DNA of 64,000 nucleotides from Salinicola halophilus (GCF_003206155.1 NZ_PZJV01000005.1:1-64000), one strand, 5' to 3'; positions 20,601 to 30,016 are shown, counted from the stretch's first letter. Translations and numbers: made by a program. The notes: generated by a model not told the origin, from the letters alone.

Positions 20601-21960
20601 AGATCTCGCTGGCGTTGACCACCAGCAGCGAGTGCGGCGCGCACCACTTGTCACCGATGTCGTTACGCCACTCAGGCGAGGTCAGCCCCGGAATGAACTC
20701 CTGCTCGACGCGGCCGGTGCCCACGGAGAAGCGTGAGGTGGGCGATGTCTCGCCAGTGATGTAGCGCAATGTCTCGAGCGCGATCTCGGCGAGCGGATTG
20801 CCCCAGTTGGAACAGCTGCCATTGTTGAACGAGGACTTCCCCCAAGGGCAGTTATCGCCACTGGTCGCGTTGTAGTTACCGTCCAGGTAGCTGTAACGCG
20901 CGATCTTGAGCGCATCGAGGTTGCTGACGATACCGGCGTAGTCGGACGCGAAGACGCCGCTGGCGGCATCGAACTCGTTGCCGAAATTCTCGAAATTCGC
21001 GCGTAGCACGCCGCCACGCTTGTTGTTCTGATAAGAACCGCTGAAGAGCCCGAACTCGACGTCGTCGGCGTAGTCGTGCAGCAGCCCCACGGGCTTTGGG
21101 TGATTCGACCCCGGATAGGCCTGACAGCCCTGGCGATTCTCGGCACAGACCTCGACCCGCGCCTTGTACTCGGCGGTACTACTGCCTCCATCTCGTTCCG
21201 GATAGTCACCCCAGCCGACGTTGCGACCCTCATAGCGCCAGGGGCACTGCCATCGCTCGGTACTCGCCCAAAGGGGCCAGCCTTCTGCCTTGTTACGGCT
21301 CGCGACTCGGATCAACGGCGGATCCGTGACGTCGCCGGAGTAGTCAGACACCACCGGGTGGTAAGTGGTGTTGCAGAAGGTAATGGACTGCTTGCCGTTG
21401 AATGGGGTGTTTCGGTTGATGACGTTCGAGTCGGAGAGAATCTTGCTGAAGCTGTGCGAGTCCATCGGCAGGAAAGCACGTTCGAGCAGCGTGGTGTCGC
21501 TTGGCGTATCGCGATAGCGCTTGCCGCCATAGAGCGCCTTTCGGATGACGTCGATGCGCGTCATCGTTGCCCAGTTGAGCAGGTTGCCGCTCCAGGACTT
21601 GTTGCCCTTACAGCTGTGATCCTTGGCATCCGCATCGCCCACGCGTTTGAAGGCGCCGCCGGCCAACCCCGGGTCGTACTGATAGCAGCCGAAGCCGTCG
21701 AAATAGCCGTAGTACTCGATACTGTCTTTGTAGGTGGCGTCGATGAGGCCGTCGCCATCGAGATCCGACCAGTCGGTGTACGCCTTGTAGAACCACTGAT
21801 GATCGTTGGAGAGCGCCAGCATGCTGCGAGGCGACGCCTCGGCCTGGGCGCTCTGGGGCGCGTAGTAGGCCACGTCGTCAGCGGCCTGGGCGGCCACCGC
21901 CCATAGCAGCCCGACTGCTGCACAATGACTCACTACCCGCCGGATCGATCTAGAAGACAT
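17665..21960 (-). CDS. pilY1: type IV pilus tip adhesin/biogenesis factor PilY1
   Basis: PilY1/PilC-type proteins sit at the pilus tip or outer surface, promote adhesion and control retraction through calcium binding. The 1431-aa product has a Sec signal peptide (cleavage near AQAADD), a large variable N-terminal part and a C-terminal PilY1 beta-propeller domain from about residue 770. The DRDNNGRIDLAYG stretch fits an EF-hand-like calcium loop. DSDLDGDGLIDATYK near the N-terminus is another acidic loop. No complete vWA MIDAS motif was recognised. It is longer than the roughly 1160 aa of P. aeruginosa. It overlaps pilX by 11 bases. No pilY2 follows. Confidence 0.93.
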   Translation of the reverse strand: MSSRSIRRVVSHCAAVGLLWAVAAQAADDVAYYAPQSAQAEASPRSMLALSNDHQWFYKAYTDWSDLDGDGLIDATYKDSIEYYGYFDGFGCYQYDPGLAGGAFKRVGDADAKDHSCKGNKSWSGNLLNWATMTRIDVIRKALYGGKRYRDTPSDTTLLERAFLPMDSHSFSKILSDSNVINRNTPFNGKQSITFCNTTYHPVVSDYSGDVTDPPLIRVASRNKAEGWPLWASTERWQCPWRYEGRNVGWGDYPERDGGSSTAEYKARVEVCAENRQGCQAYPGSNHPKPVGLLHDYADDVEFGLFSGSYQNNKRGGVLRANFENFGNEFDAASGVFASDYAGIVSNLDALKIARYSYLDGNYNATSGDNCPWGKSSFNNGSCSNWGNPLAEIALETLRYITGETSPTSRFSVGTGRVEQEFIPGLTSPEWRNDIGDKWCAPHSLLVVNASEISFDGDDLGASSSTALTASAISAATTAIGSAEGVPGDYFIGQTSTSRFSAEDKFCTAKSLSSLADAQGLCPMAPGLEGTYHVAGLSRLAQNQSLIRGPKGEQGRPIDTYAVQLASNIPIIEIPIGGDRHVSLIPACANTSKGAEGKCAIVDFEVIDQAPDGSSGAFMIDWEDSEFGGDHDLDVEVALSYELKDQRLAVTTDVTRASASLQLGLGYILSGTSGRFGAGAKSNDIVVEQSDGFNAHSGINGFTYPNSICGNDSGCYSARSSTATYRVSGSTGRELETPLYYAAKYGNDGRTTSGSPSAYFEVDRIGELAESLRELLTQVLNNTNRSGAGIEVGYEGEVEDFVFQTVYNNQYSWSGDVRASRLDDSGGRESIWSARDRLPAPSARTIITQSTERSGMAFTSDALQAAYGEAFGDLPARADYLRGDTRQERRNGGNRRDRLWVNGTDAAKLGDFIGSRPYLVSVPNTYHVPDAGDTSYADYRVNRRDRRAMLYVGGNDGMLHGFDAETGVEKLAYVPGLILPALAELGDDDERHRYYVDGSPTVLDARRGDNGTGEWLSLLVSGLGSGAPGVFALDVTEPADFSQRNADAIALWEYGVADDVARFGGDSQLGHVYNRPSVVRLENDRYAVVFGNGPFNAAGKASLYVLYVDAGQGANGAWRISDVERLTPSGAMNAGDNGMSTVSLIDRDNNGRIDLAYGADLQGNVWRFDLSASDSASWAAGMQRLFTAERNGQRQVLTSTLEVGRHPDGGFMLFFGSGAQEGAGLPTSQSRRTADSFYAIRDYRAGVARRDPLTRTDLDARILSSGPLARETDSVTIRYLESVDTQRYPVDGWFLDFEGAERVVDSPSVRGNRILFSSLIPGHGMCGAEDSGFLFELNAWYGAAFESPVLDVNDDGRVDGEDRYTPDGFDQRYVPIGVATEGALFTPEVIVSDDGQQERKVSVNTQGDFVTIVEMPLNRIRLGRVSWRVLE

Positions 21961-22492
21961 AGCGCGCCTCGAGCCGCTGTCTGGCCTGGCCGGCCGGGCC
22001 GTAGCCGATGGCGAAGACGCGAAAGAAGTAGCGCGGGTTGGCGCTCTCGCTCGCCTGGCCCTTGACGACCGGCTCGGTATCGAAGTAGCCGTCGATCAGC
22101 GCCGGGGCGATGCAGCCCACCAGATACCGCGGCGGGGGAGCGAGTTCGCTGCCCTCGACGCTATAGAGCGATAGATCGACAGCTCGACCCTGCTGTTCCA
22201 GTCGACGCCAGCGGTCGTCGTCTTCGAGCCCCGCTTGCGTGGTGATGGGGTAGACGGCGTCGCCACCGCTGCAGAAAAGCGTCAGATCGGCCGTCTCCGA
22301 AATTCGACGCTCGGCGTCCTTGAGCGCCGCCTCGGCGGCCTGGAAAGCCATCTGGTGGGCCAGCTCGTTGCTGGCGAGACGCTGCTGAAGACGCGCGGTT
22401 TCACTGGCGCCGAGCGTGAGCAGCGAAATGAGCGCCACGAGCACCAGCGTCACCAGAAGCGCCGCGCCCCTCTGCTGGGAAGGCCCAATCAT
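21950..22492 (-). CDS. pilX: type IV pilus minor pilin PilX
   Basis: The 180-aa product starts with the PilX N-terminal pattern RGAALLVTLVLVALISLLTL followed by a helix with an EAAEAAL motif, as in the PilX_N family of atypical minor pilins. It is part of the PilVWX-PilY1 priming complex. The ATG overlaps the pilW stop (ATGA) and its own end overlaps pilY1. Confidence 0.88.
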   Translation of the reverse strand: MIGPSQQRGAALLVTLVLVALISLLTLGASETARLQQRLASNELAHQMAFQAAEAALKDAERRISETADLTLFCSGGDAVYPITTQAGLEDDDRWRRLEQQGRAVDLSLYSVEGSELAPPPRYLVGCIAPALIDGYFDTEPVVKGQASESANPRYFFRVFAIGYGPAGQARQRLEARYVF

Positions 22493-23271
22493 CGTGACCG
22501 CTCCGGCAGATTGCGCAGCGTCGTGGTGATTTCCGCCAGCGCCCGCGCCCTGCCATCGTCGAACCCGAGCGTCTTCTCACCCCAGTCGAACTGCTGTTCG
22601 AACCGCTCTCCGCTGCCCTCGTGGGAGGCAAGGATGGCGGTAAGCCGAATCGCCCTGACCGAGCGCCAGTCGACATCGGCGGGGGCTTTCCACCTGTCGT
22701 CCTGATCGAAAAACGACCACCGCACGGCGTCGACATCGTTGAGCAGAGGCAGCGAATTATTGGGGTCGCGTCCGGCGAAATAGACCTTGCATCGCAGCGT
22801 ATCGCCGTCGAGATAGAGTCGCGTCATGGCGATGGCGTTCGCGCCACCCTCCTCACCGGAGAACACTGTCCCATCGCAGTGATTCGACGGCTGGTCCGCC
22901 AGCGCCGGGGCCCGATAGCGAACCCAGACATCGTCACCGGTCGAGGCCACGAGCTGCGCTTTTTCGAAGCTCGGCACTCGAGCGTCTTCACTCTCGAAGG
23001 TGGGAAAGGCGACGTCGAAATCCGACCAGTCATCGCTGTAGCCGGCCAGCCAGAGCTGATGCTGGACGAGATTGAGCGCGAACCGCCGAGCGTCCTGCGC
23101 CTCGCCGTTGGCCATCGACGACTGGTAGCTCTGACGGCTCGCGATCAGGTATTGCGTGACCATGAGCACCAGCATCAGACCGATCACCATGGAGACCATG
23201 AGCTCGACGAGGCTCATGCCGGCTTGACGACTGGCGGGCGCGTAGTCAGAGCCCAAGCCGCTAAACGTCAT
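22489..23271 (-). CDS. pilW: type IV pilus minor pilin PilW
   Basis: I chose the ATG at 23271, which overlaps the pilV stop (ATGA); the frame is open further upstream inside pilV but that is not coding. The 260-aa product has the prepilin signal RQAGMSLVELMVSMVIGLML with Glu at +5 after cleavage at Gly, then a PilW-type globular domain. It works with PilV, PilX, PilE and PilY1 in pilus initiation. Confidence 0.88.
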   Translation of the reverse strand: MTFSGLGSDYAPASRQAGMSLVELMVSMVIGLMLVLMVTQYLIASRQSYQSSMANGEAQDARRFALNLVQHQLWLAGYSDDWSDFDVAFPTFESEDARVPSFEKAQLVASTGDDVWVRYRAPALADQPSNHCDGTVFSGEEGGANAIAMTRLYLDGDTLRCKVYFAGRDPNNSLPLLNDVDAVRWSFFDQDDRWKAPADVDWRSVRAIRLTAILASHEGSGERFEQQFDWGEKTLGFDDGRARALAEITTTLRNLPERSR

Positions 23272-23798
23272 AGCACCGTCTCGAGATGGATACAGCCGTT
23301 CGGGGTCTCGTCCACACGTCGGATCTGACGGCAGTCCGGTGACGCCATGGAGGCCGCCCGCCGCCAGCCGATCGATAGCGAGACTTGCGTCAGACGACCG
23401 CCGATCGAGTCGGACGCGAAATCGACGGCCGCGTTGGGCAATCGCGTGGCGAGCGTGGACTGCCATGCCCGAATGCGCTCGCAGAGGGCCTGGGTGGTCG
23501 CGCTACAGCCGCCGAGCGTATCGCCGCCGATCGTCAGATCGTCGATGCCCTCGGGGGCGAGGCGCAGCTGCTCGAAAAGATCGCCCCCCAGGGTGACGGC
23601 CATCGAGCGCGCGCGCGCGTCGATCTCGTCGCGCTGGGCGAGAAGCTGAAGGCTGGCAACGCCAAGCAGCGCGATCGCGAGCACCAGCAGCGCGATCAGC
23701 GACTCGACGAGCGTTACGCCGCGCTGAGACGTGCCGCCCCTGGGATTGAGCGGAACGTCGAGAATCCTGCTGGGGGCTATCGACTGTTGAACGATCAC
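23268..23798 (-). CDS. pilV: type IV pilus minor pilin PilV
   Basis: The 176-aa product starts at a GTG (23798) behind a GAGGG ribosome site and carries the prepilin signal SQRGVTLVESLIALLVLAIA with Glu at +5. It is the first gene of the pilV-pilW-pilX-pilY1-pilE operon, with each junction overlapping or nearly so. The promoter should lie in 23799-23929. Confidence 0.87.
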   Translation of the reverse strand: MIVQQSIAPSRILDVPLNPRGGTSQRGVTLVESLIALLVLAIALLGVASLQLLAQRDEIDARARSMAVTLGGDLFEQLRLAPEGIDDLTIGGDTLGGCSATTQALCERIRAWQSTLATRLPNAAVDFASDSIGGRLTQVSLSIGWRRAASMASPDCRQIRRVDETPNGCIHLETVL

Positions 23799-23850
23799 CG
23801 GTCCCTCGACGCTCGAGAGAACCGCCTGCCGGGAAGCGAGGCGGCCGAAA

Positions 23851-23893
23851 GGGTAACAACCACCGAACCCCGGGTGGTTACATTTAATTACCC
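23851..23893. promoter_or_regulatory. nested inverted repeats upstream of pilV / downstream of ispH
   Basis: AACCACC (23858-23864) pairs with GGTGGTT (23873-23879), and this sits inside an outer pair GGGTAA (23851-23856) / TTACCC (23888-23893). The right arm is A/T rich. It may end ispH transcription or be a regulator site for the pilus operon. I cannot tell which. Confidence 0.35.
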
Positions 23894-23929
23894 TGTATCG
23901 GCCGGGAAGGAAGGGAGTTTAGCGCTGGA

Positions 23930-24898
23930 TCACGCTTCGCTGACGATGACCTGCTCGCGCAGTTCCCGCGGCATGGAGAAAGTGATGGTCTCGGGGCGGC
24001 CGTCGAGCTCCTCGGGGGCGGCGGCGCCGAGCGACTCAAGCTTGGCGATGACGCCCTTGACCAGCACCTCCGGGGCGCTGGCGCCGGCGGTGATGCCGAT
24101 GCGCTGGATACCTTCGAGCCAGCCGGCTTCGATCTGCTCGGCGTCGTCGATGAGGTAGGCCGGCGTGCCCATGCGCTCGGAGAGCTCGCGCAGCCGATTG
24201 GAGTTGGAGCTGTTGACGCTACCCACGACCAGCACCATGTCCGAGGTGTCGGCGAGCTCCCGCACTGCGTCCTGGCGGTTCTGGGTGGCGTAGCAGATAT
24301 CGTCCTTGCGCGGCCCCTGGATCTCGGGGAAGTGCTCGCGCAACGCATCGATCACCTTGGCGGTGTCGTCCATGGAGAGCGTGGTCTGGGTGACGAAGGC
24401 GAGTTTGGACGGATCGCGCACCTCGAGATTGGCGGCGTCTTCCTCGTCCTCGACGAGATAGATGGCACCGCCGTGGCGCGTGTCGTAGCGCCCCATGGTG
24501 CCCTCGACCTCGGGGTGTCCGGCGTGGCCGATCAGGATGCACTCCTGGCCGCGCTTGGCGTAGCGCAGGACTTCCATGTGGACCTTGGTCACCAGCGGGC
24601 AGGTGGCATCGAAGATCTTCAGCCCGCGCCGCTCGGCCTCCTCTTCCACCGCCTGGGAGACGCCGTGCGCGGAGAAGATCACCAGGACATCGTCCGGCAC
24701 TTCGTCGAGCTCTTCGACGAAGATGGCGCCACGCTCGCGCAGGCTGTCGACGACGAAACGGTTGTGGACAACTTCATGGCGCACGTAGACCGGCGGCCCG
24801 AAGACATCGAGCGCGCGGTTGACGATGTCGATGGCACGATCGACGCCGGCGCAGAAACCGCGCGGGTTGGCCAGCTTGATTTGCAGAGGGGCGGACAT
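23930..24898 (-). CDS. ispH: 4-hydroxy-3-methylbut-2-enyl diphosphate reductase
   Basis: IspH, a [4Fe-4S] enzyme, makes isopentenyl and dimethylallyl diphosphate in the last step of the MEP pathway. The 322-aa length is typical. The three cluster cysteines are visible in [22 protein letters not shown] and [11 protein letters not shown], and the substrate-site HEVVHN and GHPEVEG are present. It is the end of the lspA-fkpB-ispH group and supplies the precursors used by ispB and the carotenoid genes further right. Confidence 0.97.
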   Translation of the reverse strand: MSAPLQIKLANPRGFCAGVDRAIDIVNRALDVFGPPVYVRHEVVHNRFVVDSLRERGAIFVEELDEVPDDVLVIFSAHGVSQAVEEEAERRGLKIFDATCPLVTKVHMEVLRYAKRGQECILIGHAGHPEVEGTMGRYDTRHGGAIYLVEDEEDAANLEVRDPSKLAFVTQTTLSMDDTAKVIDALREHFPEIQGPRKDDICYATQNRQDAVRELADTSDMVLVVGSVNSSNSNRLRELSERMGTPAYLIDDAEQIEAGWLEGIQRIGITAGASAPEVLVKGVIAKLESLGAAAPEELDGRPETITFSMPRELREQVIVSEA

Positions 24899-24921
24899 AG
24901 GAACCTCGCGCTTGGCGCTGC

Positions 24922-25383
24922 TCAGTGTGTGGTTGCCGGGCGCACGTCGATGACCTCGACTTCGAAGGTCAGGGTACGCCCCGCCAGCGGATGATTGAAG
25001 TCCACATCGACGTAGCGCTCGTCGACGCTTGCGATCACGCCGGGCAGCTCGCCGCCGGCGGGGTCGGCGAACGACATCATCGTGCCGGGCTCGACCGTCT
25101 CTTCGAAGCTGTCCCGCGGCAGGCGCTGCACGTTCTGCGGATTGTGCTGACCGAAGGCGTGCTCCGGCGAAATCGCATAGCTGCCCTGCTCGCCGGCGGT
25201 GAGCCCCTTCATTGGCGCCTCGAAGCCCGGCGGCAGGTTGCCGTCGCCGACCTGGAACGTCGCCGGCGCCTTGCCCCGAGTGGAGTCGACGATCTCGCCG
25301 TCCTCCAGCTTGACGGTGAAGTGGAGCGTCACCTCCATGCCGTCGCCGACGCGATACGTCTCGTTCGTCTCGTCAGTGTTCAT
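24922..25383 (-). CDS. fkpB: FKBP-type peptidyl-prolyl cis-trans isomerase (SlpA-like)
   Basis: This cytoplasmic prolyl isomerase and chaperone of the SlyD/SlpA group has 153 aa. I chose the ATG at 25383, which overlaps the lspA stop (ATGA). The N-terminal FKBP core ([36 protein letters not shown]) carries the insert-in-flap domain with [17 protein letters not shown]. There is no His-rich tail, so it is SlpA/FkpB rather than SlyD. The lspA-fkpB-ispH order is common in gammaproteobacteria. Confidence 0.93.
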   Translation of the reverse strand: MNTDETNETYRVGDGMEVTLHFTVKLEDGEIVDSTRGKAPATFQVGDGNLPPGFEAPMKGLTAGEQGSYAISPEHAFGQHNPQNVQRLPRDSFEETVEPGTMMSFADPAGGELPGVIASVDERYVDVDFNHPLAGRTLTFEVEVIDVRPATTH

Positions 25384-25883
25384 GACTGCTCCTCCTGCGC
25401 CGCGTGTCGCTTGTCGCGTCGCGACTCGAATAGTGACTGCAGAATCAGGCCGATGGCGCCCAGCGTGATGGCGGTGTCGGCCAGATTGAAGGCGGGGAAA
25501 TAGTAGCCGCCCCAGTGAAACGATAGATAGTCGACCACGTAGCCGTGCGCGAGGCGATCGTAGAGATTGCCGATCGCCCCGCCGATCACCAGCGCCAGCG
25601 ACACGGCGGTGAGCGTCTCGCCGCGCTTGAGCCGGGTTAGCCACACCGTCAGGCCGATGCTGGCACCGATGGCGACGATGGCGAAGAACCAGCGCTGCCA
25701 GCCGGCGTGCTCGGCGAGAAAGCTGAACGCCGCGCCGGTGTTGTGCAAGAGCGTCAGGTTGAAGACCGGCAGCACTTCCAGCGGTCGACCGTACTCCAGG
25801 TTGGCGCTCGCCAGCGCCTTCACGCCGAGATCGAGCACGATCACCGCCAGCGAGAGCAGCAGCCAGCGCAGCGGCCGGTGCAT
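25380..25883 (-). CDS. lspA: lipoprotein signal peptidase
   Basis: LspA is an inner-membrane aspartyl protease that cleaves prolipoprotein signal peptides. From the ATG at 25883 the product is 167 aa with four membrane segments and the conserved blocks NTGAAFSFL, GGAIGNLYDRL, YVVDYLSFH and FNLADTAI; the two catalytic aspartates lie in the last two. The start is uncertain: the ATG has little ribosome site, while an in-frame TTG at 25928, which overlaps the ileS stop, is preceded by GAGG at good spacing and would add 15 residues. It is coupled to ileS upstream and fkpB downstream. Confidence 0.93.
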   Translation of the reverse strand: MHRPLRWLLLSLAVIVLDLGVKALASANLEYGRPLEVLPVFNLTLLHNTGAAFSFLAEHAGWQRWFFAIVAIGASIGLTVWLTRLKRGETLTAVSLALVIGGAIGNLYDRLAHGYVVDYLSFHWGGYYFPAFNLADTAITLGAIGLILQSLFESRRDKRHAAQEEQS

Positions 25884-25920
25884 CGGTGCCGCGCCGCGAG
25901 CGGCGGTATCGACGTTGGCG

Positions 25921-28770
25921 TCAGGCAAAGCGGCGTACCTCGCCCGGGCCGTCCGGCAGGTTGGCGATGGAGCGCGCGGAGAGCGTCGGATGCTCGGCAT
26001 CGGCCCCCACGTCCGGCCGCCGCTCCCAGCTGCGCTCGTCCTTCTCGTACGGGCTCAGCCGCACGGCGACCTTGAGGCCATCGAGCTCGGTCTGCTTGGC
26101 GTCGGTGCCTTCGACGAGCGGCGCGAGACGGGCCTCGGAGGTGATCAGCACGAAACGCAGCTCGTCCTCGAAGCGCGACAGCAGCGCGTGGAACTCGTCG
26201 TTGACGTAGAGGGTCACTTCGCTGTCCAGCGCGCCCTTGATGACGCCCTCGTTGCGCGCGGCCTCGAGCGCTGAGTTGACCGCGTGTTTCACGTCGATCA
26301 CCGCGTCCCAGAACTCGCGGTTCATCTCGGCATCCGCCGGTAGGGTCGAAAGCCCCTCGTAGTAGGTCTCGAGCAGCACGCTCTCGCCGCGTTCGCCGGG
26401 GACGTTCTCGAAGATCTCCTCGGCGGTGAACGAGAGGATCGGCGCGATCCAGCGGGAGAGCGCCTCGACGATGTGGTAGAGCGCCGTCTGGCAGCTGCGC
26501 CGCGCCAGCGAGTCCGCCTGCGTGGTGTACTGACGATCCTTGATGATATCGAGATAGAACCCGCCCATGTCGCGGGCGCAGAAGTCGTGCACCTGCTGGT
26601 AGACATCGCGGAAGCGGTAGTCGGCGTAGGCCTGCTCGATGCGCGACTGCAGCACCGCGGCGCGATCCACCGCCCAGCGGTCCAGCGCCAGCATGTCGTC
26701 GAAGGCGACGCTGTGGCTCGCCGGGTCGAAGCCGGTAAGGTTGCCGAGCAAGAAGCGCGAGGTGTTGCGGATACGCCGGTAGACGTCGGCGGTGCGCTTG
26801 AGGATCTCGTCCGACACCGCCATCTCGCCGGAGTAGTCGGTGGAAGCGACCCAGAGGCGCAGGATGTCGGCACCGAGCTTGTCCATCACCTGCTGCGGCG
26901 CGACCACGTTGCCGAGCGACTTGGACATCTTGCGGCCCTTCTCGTCGACGGTGAAACCGTGCGTCAGCAGCGCCTTGTAGGGCGGATGGCCGTCGATGGC
27001 GCTGCCGGTGAGCAGCGACGAGTGGAACCAGCCGCGGTGCTGATCCGAGCCCTCGAGGTAGAGATCCGCGCGGGGGCCGATGTCGTGGCCGAGCGAGTGC
27101 GAGCCGCGCAGCACGTGCCAGTGGGTGGTGCCGGAGTCGAACCAGACGTCGAGCGTGTCGGACACCTTCTCGTAGTCGGCGGCCTCGTCGCCCAGCAGCT
27201 CGCTCGCCTCGAGATCGAACCAGGCGTCGATGCCGCGCTGCTCGACGCGCTCGGCGACGGCTTCCATCAGCTCGGTGGTACGCGGATGCAGCTCGCCGCT
27301 CGCCCGATGCAGGAAGAACGGAATCGGTACGCCCCAGTTGCGCTGACGCGAGATGCACCAGTCCGGGCGGTTGGCGATCATCGAGTGCAGCCGCGCCTTG
27401 CCCCAGGCGGGGATGAAGTCGGTCGCCTCGATACCGGCAAGCGCCGTTTCACGCAGCGTGCGCCCGTCCTCACCCTCACGATCCATGCCCACGAACCACT
27501 GCGCGGTGGCGCGATAGATGACCGGCGACTTGTGCCGCCAGCAGTGCATGTAGCTGTGGTGGATCCGCTCATGGCCGAGCAGCGCATTCGCCTCACCGAG
27601 GGCGGTGACGATCTGCGGGTTGGCCTTCCAGATCATCTGCCCGCCGAAGAGCGCCAGATCATCGGCGTAGACGCCGTTGCTCTGCACCGGGTTGAGGATC
27701 TCGTCGAAGCTCATGCCGTAGGCGCGGCAGGTGACGAAGTCGTCCTCGCCGTAGGCCGGCGCCGAGTGGACGATGCCGGTGCCCGCGCCGAGCTCGACGT
27801 AGTCGGCGAGATAGACCGGCGAGCGCCGATCGAAACCGGCGTCGCTCGCGGCGAGCGGATGACGAAACGCCAGCCGCTCGAGAGCGGTGCCCGGGGCGGT
27901 GGCGACGACGGTCCCGCTCAGCTCGAAGCGCTCGAGGCAGCTCTCGACCAGCTCTTCGGCGAGCAGCAGCAGGCGCTCGCCGGTATCGACCAGCGCGTAG
28001 GTGAACTCCGGGTGGACGTTGAGCGCCTGGTTGGCGGGAATCGTCCAGGGTGTGGTGGTCCAGATCACCGCGGCGGCGGGTTTGGCCAGCGTCTCGAGAC
28101 CGAAGGCTGCGGCGAGTCCGGCATCGTCCGCACTGGGAAAGGCGACGTCGATGGCATCGGACTGCTTGTCCTGATACTCGACCTCGGCTTCCGCCAGCGC
28201 CGAACCGCAGTCGAAACACCAGTTGACCGGCTTCAACCCCTTGAAGACGAAGCCGCCCTTGACCATTGCCGCCAGCGCACGGATTTCGCCGGCTTCGTTG
28301 GCGAAGTTCATGGTCAGATAGGGGTGGTCCCAGTCGCCCTGGACGCCGAGCCGCACGAAGCCTCCCTTCTGCACCTCGACCTGGGCGCCGGCGTACTCGC
28401 GGCAGAGCGCCCGCGCTTCGCCCGCCGGCAGGTGCTTGCCGTGGGTCGTCTCGACCTTGTGCTCGATCGGCAGGCCGTGACAGTCCCAGCCCGGTACGTA
28501 GGGCGCATCGAAGCCGGCGAGATTCTTGGACTTGACGATGAAGTCCTTGAGCAACTTGTTGACCGCATGGCCGATGTGAATGCTGCCGTTGGCATAGGGC
28601 GGGCCATCGTGGAGCACGAACCGCTCGCGCCCAGCGCGGGTCTCGCGCAGCTTGGCGTAGAGGTTCATGTCGTTCCACTGCGCGATTCGCCCCGGCTCCC
28701 GCGCGGGCAGATTGCCGCGCATGGGAAAGTCGGTCGAAGGCAGATTCAGCGTGTGCTTGTAGTCGCTCAT
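25921..28770 (-). CDS. ileS: isoleucyl-tRNA synthetase (lacking the C-terminal zinc cysteines)
   Basis: This class I synthetase charges tRNA-Ile and edits valine. The ATG at 28770 ([17 protein letters not shown]) gives 949 aa, normal for the bacterial type. The HIGH-type motif is [12 protein letters not shown] and the KMSKS loop is [10 protein letters not shown]; the CP1 editing domain and anticodon-binding domain are present. The C-terminal knob ends [15 protein letters not shown], then [13 protein letters not shown]. In E. coli the matching sites are CPRC and CGRC, whose four Cys bind zinc. Here they are Asp, Ser, Ser and Ser, so zinc binding is lost while the surrounding sequence is kept. 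Confidence 0.97.
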   Translation of the reverse strand: MSDYKHTLNLPSTDFPMRGNLPAREPGRIAQWNDMNLYAKLRETRAGRERFVLHDGPPYANGSIHIGHAVNKLLKDFIVKSKNLAGFDAPYVPGWDCHGLPIEHKVETTHGKHLPAGEARALCREYAGAQVEVQKGGFVRLGVQGDWDHPYLTMNFANEAGEIRALAAMVKGGFVFKGLKPVNWCFDCGSALAEAEVEYQDKQSDAIDVAFPSADDAGLAAAFGLETLAKPAAAVIWTTTPWTIPANQALNVHPEFTYALVDTGERLLLLAEELVESCLERFELSGTVVATAPGTALERLAFRHPLAASDAGFDRRSPVYLADYVELGAGTGIVHSAPAYGEDDFVTCRAYGMSFDEILNPVQSNGVYADDLALFGGQMIWKANPQIVTALGEANALLGHERIHHSYMHCWRHKSPVIYRATAQWFVGMDREGEDGRTLRETALAGIEATDFIPAWGKARLHSMIANRPDWCISRQRNWGVPIPFFLHRASGELHPRTTELMEAVAERVEQRGIDAWFDLEASELLGDEAADYEKVSDTLDVWFDSGTTHWHVLRGSHSLGHDIGPRADLYLEGSDQHRGWFHSSLLTGSAIDGHPPYKALLTHGFTVDEKGRKMSKSLGNVVAPQQVMDKLGADILRLWVASTDYSGEMAVSDEILKRTADVYRRIRNTSRFLLGNLTGFDPASHSVAFDDMLALDRWAVDRAAVLQSRIEQAYADYRFRDVYQQVHDFCARDMGGFYLDIIKDRQYTTQADSLARRSCQTALYHIVEALSRWIAPILSFTAEEIFENVPGERGESVLLETYYEGLSTLPADAEMNREFWDAVIDVKHAVNSALEAARNEGVIKGALDSEVTLYVNDEFHALLSRFEDELRFVLITSEARLAPLVEGTDAKQTELDGLKVAVRLSPYEKDERSWERRPDVGADAEHPTLSARSIANLPDGPGEVRRFA

Positions 28771-28846
28771 GATGTTGTCGATTCGCTCAAGGCTATTTTG
28801 ATCGGTCCGCTCAGGGCTGTGTTCGTCGGTTCGCTCGAGACCGCGG
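28771..28846 (-). repeat. GAGCGAA-type degenerate repeats upstream of ileS
   Basis: Between ribF and ileS the minus strand carries a run of degenerate copies built on GAGCGAA(C/T)CGA: the two central copies have a 24-base period (about 28789-28836), another copy lies immediately before the ileS start, and a fourth overlaps the ribF 3' end. Related short repeats sit directly before proB and murJ. Confidence 0.55.
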
Positions 28847-29932
28847 TCATTCGCTCGGCGCCGAACCCGGATAAGCAATGTCATGGGGGAGCGGCGCCGA
28901 GGCGAGCGGGAAGCGCGCCATCGGGAAGCTCGCTAGCCGCGGCTTCTGCGCGGCGGCTTCGTTCGGCTCTGCCGTCGGATCGCTCGCCGAGGCATCGGCC
29001 GCCGCGAAGTAGCGCCGGGCGTCGTCGAGGTCGCGATGAATCTGCTCGACGAGGGCGTCGAAGGCGTCGAACTTCACCTCGCCGCGCAGCCGCGCGCAGG
29101 GCACCACCGTCAGCGACTCGCCGTAGAGCTCGGCGCGGCGGTCGAGCAGATGCACCTCCAGCAGCGCCCGCTCGGCACCCACGGTGGGGCGCCAGCCGAT
29201 GTTGGCCACGCTCGCCACCCATTCGCCATTGGGCAGGCGGGTGGCGCAGGCGAAGACGCCGCGCATCGCCAGCGGCCAGCGCGGCAGCGGCACGTTCGCC
29301 GTCGGCACGCCAATGGTGCGGCCGAGCTGCTGGTCGCGCACCACCCGGCCGCGATAGGCGTAGGGTCGGCCCAGCATGCGGGCCGCCTGATGGAAGTTGC
29401 CGCTCGCCAGCAGCGTGCGCACCCGCGTACTGGAGACGCGTTCGTCGTCCAGCAAGAACGTGCGGGTATGCTCCACGGCAAAGCCACGCTCGCGCCCCAC
29501 CGCCTGCAGCAGTGCGAAGTCGCCGGCGCGGTCGCAGCCAAAGCGGAAGTCGTCGCCGACGACCAGATGACGCACTCGCAGCCCGTCGATCAGCACGCGC
29601 TGGACGAACTCATTGGCGGTGAGACTGCGCAGGGCATCGTTGAACGGCAGGCAGAGCACGCGATCGGCGCCGAAGGCATCGAGCAGCTCGACCTTGTCAC
29701 GCAGCCGGGTCAGCCGGGGCGGTGCCTGCTCGCCGGCGAAGAACTCTCGCGGCTGCGGCTCGAAGATGACCACCGTCAGCGGCAGGTCGGCCGCGCGAGA
29801 AAGCGCCTTGAGCTGCTCGAGAATCGCCTGATGCCCGAGGTGGACGCCGTCGAAATTGCCGATGGTCGCCACGCAGCCGCCGTGTTCCGGCGTCGTACCG
29901 TTCAGGTTGTGCAGGCCTCGGATCAGTTCCAT
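28847..29932 (-). CDS. ribF: bifunctional riboflavin kinase / FAD synthetase
   Basis: RibF phosphorylates riboflavin to FMN and adenylates it to FAD. I chose the ATG at 29932 ([10 protein letters not shown]), giving 361 aa. The N-terminal FAD synthetase domain has the nucleotidyl-transferase motif [11 protein letters not shown] and later [10 protein letters not shown]. The C-terminal riboflavin kinase domain has [15 protein letters not shown] and the late D-L-x-G-E-x-L-style [16 protein letters not shown] tail of about 40 residues rich in Ala, Pro and Glu follows. It lies between murJ and ileS, as in many gammaproteobacteria. Confidence 0.95.
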   Translation of the reverse strand: MELIRGLHNLNGTTPEHGGCVATIGNFDGVHLGHQAILEQLKALSRAADLPLTVVIFEPQPREFFAGEQAPPRLTRLRDKVELLDAFGADRVLCLPFNDALRSLTANEFVQRVLIDGLRVRHLVVGDDFRFGCDRAGDFALLQAVGRERGFAVEHTRTFLLDDERVSSTRVRTLLASGNFHQAARMLGRPYAYRGRVVRDQQLGRTIGVPTANVPLPRWPLAMRGVFACATRLPNGEWVASVANIGWRPTVGAERALLEVHLLDRRAELYGESLTVVPCARLRGEVKFDAFDALVEQIHRDLDDARRYFAAADASASDPTAEPNEAAAQKPRLASFPMARFPLASAPLPHDIAYPGSAPSE

Positions 29933-30016
29933 ACCGACTCGCCGTTTGTCAGGGTCCACAGTATAACCAAGGCACTCTTCCCTATCAGCCGCCGAAGTCA
30001 GTCGATCCCCGCGGCA

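Noticed and set aside
26473-29622. Very long (over 1000 codons) plus-strand open frame opposite ileS and ribF
   Set aside because: It is antisense to two certain genes. In high-GC DNA with strong third-position bias such open antisense frames are common.
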